Part shown: piece by piece, positions 1 to 11,600 of the stretch
Layout: each line of letters opens with the position of its first letter
How positions within the stretch are numbered: the first letter of the stretch is position 1
From: Malus domestica
Taxonomy: Eukaryota > Streptophyta > Magnoliopsida > Rosales > Rosaceae
Assembly (NCBI RefSeq): GCF_042453785.1
Contig: NC_091671.1
Location: 10,114,001 to 10,178,000 of the forward strand
DNA length: 64,000 nt
Reading direction: 5' to 3'
Made by a program: the position numbers and the translations under genes
Notes under the pieces: generated by a model
Database searches by the model: none
Told to the model about the DNA's origin: nothing
Seen by the model: the letters and a program-made list of their open reading frames with translations, nothing else

Positions 1-939
1 GCACGATTGTATAATACAAGCATGTGCTTAATATTTTATTTATTTGGGCTGTTAGCTTCGATTTAAAATGAAGGCATGAAAAAGATAAACTATTCTTTTT
101 TATGACAATAATAATTATTAATATAGTTTATTTTTTTATTTTTTTATTTTTTTTATTTTTACAAATTATAATGTTGTGGATTAATTTATAAAAAGCTATT
201 GTTTTAAAAATAAAATAAAATAATGTAGTGAAGACAAATATGTTGTTTTAAAAAGTTGGTCTCCATATTACCTTAAAAATAGATTATCTTGTAATACAAA
301 CTATCCTCTAATCGTACTTAAATACTTCACAGATAATCCACCCTCATCCCAAATCAAAGTTGCAGAGAACTAGAGGGACTCCAAGTACCAATTTAATTAC
401 ATCTTACTTATCCTGAATTTCATCCGAATTAACCCATAATCCTTTCTCTAATCATATTCTAACACATAATAATTAATGAAAATCCGCAAACCCACGCTCT
501 TTCTCATTATTTATTCATTTACTACGTTTATTTGAAGTGGTCTTGGACCGTCTTGGTCCCGAGACCACTTTAGTTCTCTGTACATCTGTCACTCAATGCA
601 ACTATTTGTGAGAACAAAGCGAAAAAATCGAAAAATTGTAGAGTTTTATTAAACTAAAATCTTCCAACTAATGTTAAGATTGAAATATGAAATAGAATCA
701 CATTATCTATCTAATTAAAATCCAATCAAATATTTTAGACATAACAGTAGATATATCGACAAGAAAGCAAGATTATATCCAATCTAATCTTCTTTTAATC
801 ATGGAAATTGATCAGATTATCCTTTTTTTTTATCCTTAATCCAATCCGAACTCACATTCCCTCTCCTCATCAGATTCTACCTCCTTCCTCCTCCCTCCCT
901 ACTCTCTCTCCAACTGACTGTCGTACCTCCAAACCCGCT
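1..939. other. AT-rich upstream intergenic DNA
   Basis: No coding region or RNA gene is recognisable here. The stretch is AT-rich with poly-A/T runs. A short imperfect inverted repeat (GTGGTCT... / ...AGACCAC) lies near 536-571. It is probably distal promoter or intergenic DNA of the cupin gene that follows. Confidence 0.5.
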
Positions 940-1076
940 CAATCCCCCTATATATACACCCCCCAACACACGCCTTCCTCACCGCTCGATCGCATTCAAT
1001 CATTCAATCAGTCAATCACTTTTCTCTCGTCTTTGGGTTTTGGGTTTTTCTGGGTTCGTGAAAAGAATCGCAAAGA
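940..1076 (+). promoter_or_regulatory. Core promoter and 5' UTR of the cupin gene
   Basis: A clear TATA element (CTATATATAC, about 949-958) lies about 120 bp before the start codon in a C/T-rich context. The leader that follows is pyrimidine-rich, as in many plant 5' UTRs, and ends in an ATG preceded by a purine-rich AAAGA context. The transcription start would be near 980. This is inferred from spacing and was not measured. Confidence 0.6.
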
Positions 1077-2817
1077 ATGGAGCTTGATCTTTCACCCAAG
1101 TTGGCCAAGAAGGTGTACGGCGGCGATGGTGGCTCCTACTTTGCCTGGTCACCGTCGGAGCTTCCCATGCTCCGTGAAGGTAACATCGGCGCCGCCAAGC
1201 TCGCTCTGGAAAAGGACGGGTTCGCTCTTCCCAAGTACTCTGATTCCAATCAGGTCGCTTATGTCCTCCAAGGTATACAATCTTCTTTTTTGTTCTTGCG
1301 ATTAATAATTAATTATCTATTTTTTATGATCGGATTGATCTTATTTGTTTATTTGATTGTTTGTTTGCTTCTGGATCATGAATTTTATATGTGAATAGTC
1401 CATAATTTATCATTAAGATCATAGGGCTTAAATTAATTTTTTTATATTTTCTTGATTATCTTTGTGAATCATGAAATTCGTAGATGAACTGTGATTAACT
1501 TTTTGATCAAATAAGATAATGTGGGTTTTAATTTGTTAATTGTAACTTTTATTTTCTGGGATTAAGATCATCGGAGCTTGTTCTAATCATTATGTTTTAA
1601 CTTTTGGTTTTTCTTACAAATTTTAATTACCTTCTGTATATATATCCTTTTAGGCACTGGTGCAGTTGGAATTGTCCTGCCTGAGAAGGAAGAGAAGGTT
1701 CTTCCAGTTAAGAAGGGTGATGCCATTGCCCTCCCTTTCGGAGTTGTCACTTGGTGGTACAACAAGGAGGACACTGAGTTCGTTGTTCTTTTCTTGGGCG
1801 ACACTTCAAAAGCTCACAAGACGGGTGAGTTTACCGACTTCTATCTCAATGGCTCCAACGCCATTTTCACTGGCTTCTCAACTGAGTTTGTTGGTCGGGC
1901 ATGGGATTTGGAGGAGAGTGTTGTGAAGACTCTTGTTGGCAAGCAATCCGGCAAGGGCATTGTCAAGTTGAGCGGAGTTACCTTGCCCGAGCCAAAGAAG
2001 GAACACCGTGATGGTATGACATTGAACTGCGAAGAGGCTCCCCTGGATGTTGACATTAAGGGTGGTGGAAGAGTTGTGGTCTTGAATACCAAAAACCTTC
2101 CTTTGGTCGGTGAGGTTGGGCTTGGTGCTGACCTTGTGAGGTTGGACGGAAGTGCCATGTGCTCCCCTGGATTTTCTTGCGACTCGGCTCTCCAGGTGAC
2201 TTATATCATTAGGGGCAGTGGCCGTGTCCAGGTTGTTGGTGTTGACGGTAAGAGGGTGCTGGAAACTACTATTAAAGCCGGTAATCTCTTCATCGTTCCT
2301 AGGTTCTTTGTTGTGTCAAAGATTGCTGATCCAGAGGGCTTGGAATGGTTTTCTATCATCACTACTCCCAAGTAAGTTTTTCTTCCTTACATTATCCGAT
2401 ATGTTCTGTGTTGCTTTACCTGCCCCTAATCTGCTTTTTTTTCGTCTTGCATAATTACGCTTTCGTTATTCTTGATTTAGGCTCAGCTAGTTGAATTATA
2501 GTTTCCTCTGCATTTATAACATCCTGCTGCTTGGAACACACATATACATTTATTCCCACCACACACAGAAAACTTAATTCGAGAGAGTTGACAATGTTTT
2601 GCACCAGAAGTTTATCGATTGGTGTTGAATGTTATGCTAATTCATTTAATTACTTCGCTGCAGCCCGATATTCACCCACTTGGCTGGAAGCATTGGGTGC
2701 TGGAAGGCTCTATCTCCTCAGGTGCTCCAGGCTGCGTTCAACGTGGATTCGGAAACAGAGAAACTTTTCCGTTCGAAGAGGACTTCTGATGCAATCTTCT
2801 TCCCTCCACCCAAGTGA
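1077..2817 (+). CDS. 11S globulin/glutelin-like two-cupin protein
   Basis: Three exons, 1077-1272, 1654-2371 and 2664-2817, join in frame to a 355-residue protein. All junctions are GT-AG. The first cupin barrel is split by intron 1 right after VLQG. The second includes the conserved stretch YIIRGSGRVQVVG in exon 2, and exon 3 supplies the family-typical tail TSDAIFFPPPK. There is no signal peptide and no long acidic hypervariable region, and the length matches the short 'glutelin type-D/12S-like' cupins rather than true secreted 11S storage globulins of about 480-500 residues. The likely role is a cytosolic cupin of the seed-globulin superfamily; its substrate is unknown. The start is the first ATG after the TATA box and gives the family N-terminus MELDLSPK. 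The gene looks intact. Family membership is confident; a storage role is not implied. Confidence 0.92.
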
Positions 2818-3496
2818 AAACTGATTGAGCTCAGGCCTAGTTCCCTGGTCCAGAGTCTTCAGACTCCAAATAAAATTGCTTTTTGCTCGTAGGATTTCTG
2901 CCTTTTAATTTTACAATCTTCTTTTCTAGTTGTATAGTTTAGGAGCTGCCATATTTGGTATAAAAATTTCTTGCTCTAATTAATTCAGATGGTTTTGCAT
3001 GTTGGATGTCGTTGATGTTGATATTATCGTGGATTGACAAACAATGATCTTGATATTACATGAACTCGAAGGCTTGGTAGGAACGCTACTTAATACTACG
3101 GTTTCTTCACTTGTAAATTTGAGATTTTAAGTTCGATTCTCGTCGAAGTTAAATTCCAACCAAAATTTTATGGTTAGCCCAAAAAGCCCAAAAGCAAATT
3201 CGAATTGTAAATTAAATTAGTATATCGCTTGTAGTAAAAGCACAAATCGAAAAACCAAAGAAATGCTCAATATTCGATAATATTTACAAGTGCAATTCAA
3301 ATTATACAACGCAGCTACAGTTACGGTGCTGAAAGGCGTTTCTATTGCTCCCATTCCCTCTTCAAACAAAATAACTTGTCTCTGCGTTTCCGTGAAAGCT
3401 AAAAACAAATCGACAGTGAGAAACTCGGTCGGATTAATAAGCCAATTGGAAAAGCGCTTTTTCAAAAAGCACGGCGCCACTCGAATTGCGAAAGAA
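2818..3496. other. Cupin 3' UTR and intergenic spacer to RAD51D
   Basis: No gene is seen. A T-rich 3' UTR follows the cupin stop, with an AATAAA-like signal near 2869. Around 3075-3180 a stretch containing CTTAATACTACGG and GTTCGATTCTCG resembles the head of the tRNA-derived SINE family seen better at 52.7 kb, but it is degenerate. The last 200 bp are the RAD51D leader. Confidence 0.45.
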
Positions 3497-5981
3497 ATGG
3501 CACCCTTGAAATCTCTGGAGGCAGAGCACCCAGTAATCGACTCCAATTTCCAGACCTTTTGCGCCTCCCATGGCATCTTCTCAGGTGGGTTCCATAATTC
3601 CGCTCCATCAATTTCAAAATTTGCTTCAGTCCCAGTAAAAGCACCTAACTTTATATCTGGGGCCTCTTGATTTTGGCACCCAAAAGAGAAAATGAAGAAC
3701 CCAATTTGAATTTTGTGAAATTTTTTGGTGCAGTGGAAGAATTCCTCATTCATGACCTCGATGAATTAGCAGGTGCTGCTCAGCAACATCCCACATGTGA
3801 AAAGCTAAAGCAGGTTTTTCCCATAAGCACTTTTGTTAGTCATCACAGCTTCATGTTTTCTGCTTATAAATCCACATTCAATTTAATTAATTATATCATG
3901 TATGTGATGGGTTAAGCAGGGAATCACTGAGGTCCTCTCTACCATTGATTCTCAGCACCAGCCATGGTTGAATGGTATGGAGCTTTTAGATGATGTTTTG
4001 CATAACAAACATGTATTATCAACTGGGTGTGAAGGGTATGCTTTTTGATTAGCCAAAACACACTGACCTATTCCTTTTCACTGCTATTAGTAATACTCAT
4101 TGTAATGTTTCTTGGATTGTTGTGAAACCAGGATTGATTTGTTACTCGGAGGCGGATTGCGTGAGGGACAGGTAACTGAACTTGTTGGTCCGTCTACCTC
4201 TGGTAAAACCCAAGTAAGTAAATCATGTTTCCCAGCAATTACATAAGTTGGTGAAGGCAATGATTTCAAATTTTCAGTTTACACGTCACAATTTGTTTTT
4301 TCATTGCTTATGCAGACCGTGTTGCGCCTACTTTGTAATCAATAGTTCAATGGTTTCTTTGTAGTGATACCATGAGTAACTGTATGATATTTGTAGCGTT
4401 TACATCTCAAAATTATATTCAAATTCTTGGTAATGTTCAGGTTTGCCTACTATCTGCTGCAAATGTTGCAACGAAGCACATGGGTACTGTTGTCTACCTG
4501 GACACAGGAAACTCGTTCTCACCTGAACGAATTGTGCATTTTGTTGGTGATATCTCTAACCATGCCTTTGATCAGGTCACCCCATCACTTTGAATAAATT
4601 TTCTGTGTTTTGTTTGTTTTAGCTAGCCGTTTTACCCTAGTGAACTACTAAATTCTCTGATTTGTCCGGACTGAATTTATCTGTAGGCTGGACAAAGAGT
4701 TTTTCAGAAAGTAATGAACAACATTTTATGCCATCATGTGTTTGACATTTTTACAATGTTCAATCTCTTACACCAGCTAGAGTTCAGTTTGCCATCTCAG
4801 GTTGACATTACCATGAGGCATTTCCTTTCCCATTTATAGAGTTCCTATTTCCCTATTTATTGAACATATGTACCAGTTCCAGATGCAGAAAGGAGAGCAG
4901 GTGCGGTTGCTTATTGTTGATTCGATCTCTTCACTAATCACCCCGATTCTTGGGAACAGTGGTTCACAGGGTATATATCATTGTATGCAAATAACAGTTT
5001 TCTTCAGTTTGTTGTTTGCTTCAATTTATATTTATGATGTTTTCCCATAATTAAGAAAAGGGAAGGTTCACCTTGGTAGGTATATGACATGTTTCGAAGT
5101 TTTATTTGTTCATTCATACAACCGAAAAATGTCGTATTTAACTTGTTAAGATGGGAGCTGATTTATTGATGCTTGGGAAATAATTACAGGGCGTGCTTTG
5201 ATGATATCTGCTGGATATCTGTTAAAGAAGTTAGCACACGAGCATAATCTTGCAGTACTGGTAAGTTTTCATTGGATACACGATGTGTAGAATTCTCAGC
5301 TTTACATAATCTTTCACTTTTAGTGAATTACTTTCTTACTAAAATCAACCTAGAGAAGCTGTCATTCTACAAATTATTTTTAGCTGTAGTAAGTATGATG
5401 TTGTTATATAATTTATAGTTTGGATCAGTTCTTTGTCACTTCAAGCTTATTTGCATCCCTGTTATCGTTTTTTTTTTTGGTCTTAATATTAATTAAATGT
5501 GAGAGAAAAATATTTGAATTGAAATCAAGTTCATGCTTTCAAACATGACAAACATTTCATTTGAAAGGGTTTAATGGATTAAATGTGAAGGTGACCAATC
5601 ACACGGTGGGTGGGGAGAAAGGTATTCCAAAACCAGCTCTTGGACAGACCTGGAAGAGCATTCCACATGTGAGGCTTCTGCTTTCCGGTGATCAGGGAAA
5701 TAGTACCCGGACTATTTCTGTGCTAAGACACTCATCTATGGTACACTTGGTTATGATTGTGACGCATTTACTAATAAAATCACTTTGCTGTACGACTTTA
5801 CTATCATTACTCGTGTCTCTTGCTCCATCCCTCCCATATAGTTCCTTCTTTTTCAGTTTCCGTTCAGAGCTGAAGCATGCTCCTACCACAGTTAACATTA
5901 CTTCCAATGTAGTTCCATAACTTCTTATTGTTCCTTTTTCTTTCTCAGGCTTCTGGCAAGTCTACAAGGTTTACAATTTAG
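3497..5981 (+). CDS. RAD51D: DNA repair protein RAD51D homologue
   Basis: Ten exons join in frame to 318 residues: 3497-3584, 3734-3813, 3920-4035, 4132-4213, 4441-4575, 4687-4800, 4883-4970, 5190-5260, 5591-5740 and 5949-5981. The N-terminus starts [10 protein letters not shown]. The RecA-fold core has Walker A GPSTSGKT in exon 4, after [10 protein letters not shown] Walker-B-like strand [11 protein letters not shown] lies in exon 7, and the VTNHTVGG loop in exon 9. RAD51D is a RAD51 paralogue ATPase of the BCDX2 complex. It acts in the nucleus in homologous recombination, and in plants it also affects defence-gene regulation and telomeres. The length is close to that of the Arabidopsis protein (about 320). 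All splice sites are GT-AG and no disruption is seen. Exon 10 encodes only ten residues plus the stop, so the 3' end is the least certain part. Confidence 0.95.
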
Positions 5982-7168
5982 GAGTGCACGGTAGATTTAA
6001 CTTATACTTGCCGCTCCTACACGAAAAGGTAGGAAGAGTGGATCATGTAGATAACTGAAGGTGCTCTATACGAAGATACTGTTAACAAATTTAAGAAGAG
6101 TGCTTTCTTTATAAGTTCGAGATTCTGAGATTTGGGATAGATTTCTTCAGATTGCAATTTTTTACTGACTACAGGGAAATAGATATAAGTTTATTATCTT
6201 TTGTGTGTACTTTAGCAGTTTATGGTGTTTGTGAAGTTAAAGGAACTAGTCACCAACATTTTGTTTGAATGAGAAAATTACATTATGTATTTTTCGGTTT
6301 ATTTTTCGTTGTAGTTTTGTTTTAATTTGAGAGCATAACCGGAAGTTTATAGAAAAAGGGTGTGGAAAGATGATCAACTGAGGGAAGGAAGCACGCTCGA
6401 TGACGGCCGAAAGAAACCTTTTTCATGTACAAGGTGGTAGTCCAGCACAATGTGGCGAGTTTGGGCATGTAAAACGGGGTTCTAAGCCATATACGTAGTG
6501 CTGTAAGTTGTACAGCATCGCCAAGATTATACAGAAGGGAAAGGAGCCAAGACATCCCAGCAGACATGACCCAATCAGCGATACTCCGACTTGGCGCTCG
6601 ATTGGGAAACTGTAGGTTGCTTCTAAGATCACCTAAGATATCAAGTTCGTTCTTAAATAAACGAGATAGCAAGAAGCAAGAGGCTCGTAGGAGAATGCTG
6701 AGATGCGATAAGGATTCCCGAAAATAAACTTTTGCAGTGGGATGGAGATTGAGAAATTAGGGTTAGGTGGCAAAAGTTTGGTGTAAATATTAGATGGCAC
6801 AAGTTGGGTGAAAAATTAGAGGAAAAAGTTGGATTTGGATCTTCGGATCCTAAAGATCAATGCACAGGGACCATTGATAAAAAATCGTACGGTCCAAATT
6901 AAATACTTTTTATATTTTTAAAAGTAAAGTAATCTCGTTTTGTGTAAAGAATATAAAAAAAGAAAAAATTACGACCGCATGATTTTTTATTAACAGTCCG
7001 TGTGCGTTGATCTCTATGATCCGGCAGGGGATCCGGTGAGGATCCAATTCCGAAAAGTTAGCCGAAACTAACCATGTTTTGGGTGACTACTGTAGGTGAA
7101 AAATCAGATGGCACACGTTAGGTGAAAAAATTAGAGGAAAATTAGAGGGAAAAGTTAGGTGGCTGATT
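5982..7168. other. RAD51D 3' region and upstream region of P450 copy A
   Basis: The first part is RAD51D 3' UTR. From about 6247 the sequence is the left part of the tandemly duplicated unit and aligns by eye with 27847-28283 and 29733-29860. Between 6770 and 7160 short variants of AGGTGAAAAATTAGAGG-like phrases recur, suggesting degenerate short tandem repeats. Open frames here (for example 6322-6672, minus) have no recognisable domain and I do not call them genes. Confidence 0.5.
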
Positions 7169-7300
7169 GGGTGACTACCGTACGACTTTGTATTTGTTCA
7201 ATCATATATAATGGGTGACTACTGTACAACTTGGTATTTGTTCAATCATATATAATGGGTGACTACTGTAGGACTTTGTATTTGTTTAATCATATAAACT
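7169..7300 (+). repeat. Three 44-bp tandem repeats upstream of P450 copy A
   Basis: Three copies beginning GGGTGACTAC start at about 7169, 7213 and 7257 and share the phrase GTATTTGTTCAATCATATA. The last one ends only about 100 bp before the P450 start codon, so it lies inside the proximal promoter. Two degenerate copies exist in unit B at about 30726-30815, where they are 1.5 kb from the P450 start. Confidence 0.75.
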
Positions 7301-7399
7301 TTTTGGACAGTGAAGATGATTACTTTATGCACATATAAGATAATGACCATGTTTTCGAAAACAACTTGTAAACCATTCTTCCTCTAGCAAGGAGAAGCC

Positions 7400-8564
7400 A
7401 TGGCAGTCGTTGAGCTCCTCTCCCTCTTCTCGGTTCTCTTCATCGTGTTTCTTCTTCTCCGATCCCTCTCTGCCTCCAAATCCCAAACCCTACTCCCTCC
7501 AGGCCCCTTTGCCCTACCCATCATCGGCCACTTCCACCTCCTCAGCCCTCTCATCCACCAATCCTTCTACAAACTCTCCCTCCAGTTCGGCCCTTTATTC
7601 TCTCTCCGCCTTGGCTCCGTCCCATGCATCGTCATTTCTTCCCCAGACCTCGCGAAAGAGTCCCTCAAGACCCACGAGCTCTCCTTCATATCCCGCTCTC
7701 AGTCCATGGCCATTCAGCGCCTCACCTACAACTCCTCCCTTGCATTTGGACCCTATGACCCTTATTATAAATTCATCAAGAAGCTCAGCCTGAATGAGTT
7801 TCTAAGCAGCCGTAGCGTCAGCAACTTCGCTTCTATTCGAACCCAAGAGTACCTAAGGCTTTTTAGGCTGTTGGCCAAGAAAGCTGAGAGTGGTGAAGCT
7901 GTTAATCTCACCGAGGAGTTACCAAAGCTTTCCAACAATGTGATCGCAAAAATGATGTTGGGGAATTCTAAGGGGTCTAGTGCTGAAGGCAGAGACGAGG
8001 AGGCTAGGCTTGTGGTGAGAGAGGTAACTAGGATTTTTGGGGAGTTTAACTTGTCAGATTTTGTTTGGTTTTGCAAGAAGTTGGATTTGCAGGGATTTGG
8101 GAAGAGAATTGAAGACACTCATCGGAGATTCGACGCGTTGGTGGAGAAGGTTATTTCAGAACGTGAAAAACTGAGAAAGAAAAACATGAAAAATGAAGGA
8201 GGCAGTGGTGGCGAGGAGGTGAAGGATTTTCTTGACATTTTGCTTGATATACTGGAAAAAGGGAGTGCTGAGAGTGAGGGGGTGGAATTTACAAGAGTGC
8301 ACATCAAGGCTTTAGTCATGGTACGTAAAAATTCTTTTTCGTATGACTTTCATTTCAATTACATTAAATAAAGGTCAACTTATGGGGATATGTTATTGAA
8401 ACAACAAATAGAAATGCTAAAGTAAGAATCTCTATGAACTTCTGCCTTTTTTTGTGCACAATATTTTTGAATGTTGCCACAAAAGTTTTGCACAATATTT
8501 TATAACACCCCCTTCTCTCCTAAGTTTTGTACCGGATCATGAATGTCTGGCAATGATGGATTCA

Positions 8565-8628
<64 letters not shown>

Positions 8629-11600
8629 GTCTTCCCCTTTTCTCTGTTGCATCCACACCTGTTCTTATTAAGAACAATTGCACAGAGACGAGGCCTCGTC
8701 TTTTTGCTCACAAGGTCTCCTTCCTCCGGCTGCTCTCCGATGACTGTGTGGTTGAAATCAAGGAAGTTGGCACGAAAATTATGCATGAAGTTAATTTTGT
8801 TTATAAAATTTTCATATTAAAGTGGGTGAGGAAACTTTTGGGAGAGACAGGTATAACATGGCTCACTGACCTTTTCAATAGGATTTTGAAAACGAAGAAG
8901 ATGCCAAATGAGTGGCGAATGAGCACTTTGGTGCCTATCTACAAGAATAAGGGCGACGTACAAAATTGCATGAACTATAGGGGTATTAAGCTAATGAGTC
9001 ATACAATGAAGCTCTGGGAGAGAGTCATTGAGCATAGATTAAGGCAAGAGACACGGGTTTCGGACAACCAATTCGGTTTCATGCCAGGGCGCTCAACCAT
9101 GGAGGCAATCTATCTCTTACGAAGATTGATGGAAAGATATAGAGATGGGAAAAAGGATTTACACATGGTCTTTATAGATTTGGAAAAAGCGTATGATAGG
9201 GTCCCAAGAGACATTCTTTGGAGGATTTTAGAGAAGAAAGGAGTACGAGTAGCATATATCCAAGCTATAAAGGATATGTATGAAGGAGCAAAGACTGCCG
9301 TAAGAACTCATGAAGGACAAACCGAAAGCTTTCCCATAACTGTAGGATTACATCAAGGCTCATCCTTAAGTCCTTACCTTTTTGCGTTGGTAATGGATGA
9401 GTTAACACGACATATTCAAGATGATATTCCTTGGTGTATGCTTTTCGCAGACGATATAGTGTTGATAGATGAAACTCAGGAAGGGGTAAATGCAAAGCTT
9501 AACCTTTGGAGAGAAGTGTTGGAATCTAAAGGTCTTCGCCTAAGCCGATCAAAGACAGAATATATGGAGTGCAAGTTCAGTGCAAATGGAGGCCAAAACG
9601 AGTTAGGGGTGAGGATCGGAGATCAAGAAATACCAAAGAGCGACCGTTTTCGTTACCTAGGATCTATCTTGCAAAAGAACGGAGAATTAGATGGAGATCT
9701 CAACCATAGAATACAAGCTGGATGGATGAAGTGGAAGAGTGCATCCGGCGTGTTGTGTGACCGCCGTATGCCACTGAAGCTCAAGGGAAAATTTTATAGG
9801 ACGGCAATAAGGCCGGCGATGCTGTATGGCACAGAATGTTGGGCGGTGAAACATCAACACGTACACAAAATGGGTGTAGCGGAGATGAGGATGCTTCGTT
9901 GGATGTGTGGGCACACGAGAAAGGAAAAGATTAGGAATGAGGATATCCGGGGTAAAGTAGGAGTAGCCGAAATTGAAGGAAAGATGAGAGAAAATCGGTT
10001 ACGGTGGTTTGGACATGTGCAAAGAAGGCCTACTGACGTTCCGATTAGAAGATGCGACTATGGGACAGAGGTGCAGGGCCGAAGGGGTAGAGGAAGACCT
10101 AGGAAAACTTTGGAAGAGACTCTAAGAAAAGACTTAGAGTACTTGGATCTAACGAAGGACATGACACAGGATCGAGCACAATGGCGTTCTAAGATTCATA
10201 TAGCCGATCCCACTCAGTGACTTGGATTTTCCAAGTCTCCAACCGAGAAGTTTTCCTCATTCGGGAAATTAAGAGAACACTACCCCAACCTACATGCTCC
10301 ACTCAGAAACCTTCAACATACAAGCTTTAACAAAAGAAAATTCAAAGAACTTAGCGAAGAAGGCTTTGGTGTATTTAACACAATACGTTGAAATGAAGGA
10401 AAGCTTATTTATTGATATCCCCGATAAGCTACAAATATGTACATATACATGAGTCAAAATAAGCACACAAGAGGGAGCCTTCACAAAGGTTGCTTAGGAG
10501 AAGTCTCAGCAGTCGGTAGAGCCCCAGAAAGAGAAGGCATCGGAGGGGGATCATTTGGAGCCTCAGTACTGGACAGAACCCTAGAAGGAGGAGGCATCAG
10601 AGGTTGATCATTTGGAGCTTCATTACGCGGTACAGCCCCAGAAGACGAAGGCAATAAATGCCTTTGGAACAAACCCACAAATCTCTGATGATCAAGTAAA
10701 ACCTGACCATCAGTTTCCTTCATCTGGTCAAGCTTCCTCTTCATGTTTGTAGCATAGTCATGTGCGAGCCGGTGCAACTGTTTATTCTCATGCTTGAGCC
10801 CTCTAATCTCCTGTTTGAGACTCATCACTTCAGCCGCCAATGATTCAACTTGGCGGGTTCGAGCAAATAGGCGTTGGGCCATATTAGACACAGAACCTGC
10901 ACACTGAACACTGAGAGCCAGCGAATCCTTAACAGCTAACTCATCAGACCGTTTGGAAAGTAGTCTGTTATCTTTGGGAGTGAGAAGGTTCCTGGCCACC
11001 ACCGCAGCGGTCATATCATTCTTCATCACGGAATCCCCAACGGTAAGAGGACCAGTAGGGGAGACGAAGGATGGGCGCCATATGTTGTCTGGAGAAGGCG
11101 GGGCTGCCTCTTCAACAAGGTTCAAGTCAAAACGACGGTCGGAGGGGCCAGACATTTTCAAAGGTGTTGAAGAGAGAAGAGGTCGGACAAATCAAGATCT
11201 TAGAAGTGCAAGAATGAAGCTTCTACTGGTGGAGATTCAAGTGTGCTTTGGAACTTAATGCCAGCCCCTATAAAAATCTGCACTCGACGAAGCTTCAGAA
11301 ATCGAAGAGGCGCCTGCTCAGAAATCGAAGAGGCGTTTGCTTTCTCAAAAGCTGGGCTGCTTAGAGATCACGAGGGTTGATCTCAGAAATCGAAGAGGCG
11401 TTTGCTTTCTCAAAAGTTGGGCTGCTCAAAGACCACGAAGGCCGATCTCAAAAATCGAAGAGGCGCTCGCTTTCTCAAAAGCTGGGCTCCCCAGAGACCA
11501 CGAGGGCCGATATCAGAAATCGAAGAGGCACCTACTTTTCCAGCCTTTTCCAGCCTTGTCAGCACCTGTCACACGCACACTCAGTTTTGCGGAAATTATG

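Noticed and set aside
808..1305. 165-codon frame overlapping the cupin start
   Set aside because: It runs in another frame through the promoter, leader and first exon, and has no domain.
3217..3753. 178-codon minus-strand frame over RAD51D exon 1
   Set aside because: It is the antisense shadow of the leader and exon 1 of RAD51D.
6322..6672. 116-codon minus-strand frame in the duplicated upstream block
   Set aside because: The counterpart in unit B (28090 region) is not kept open over the same span, so there is no sign of constraint.
8454..8834. N-terminal extension of the LINE frame, including the Leu/Ser repeat
   Set aside because: It is host intron and a CT microsatellite that happen to be open. 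The element begins only after the target duplication at 8834.
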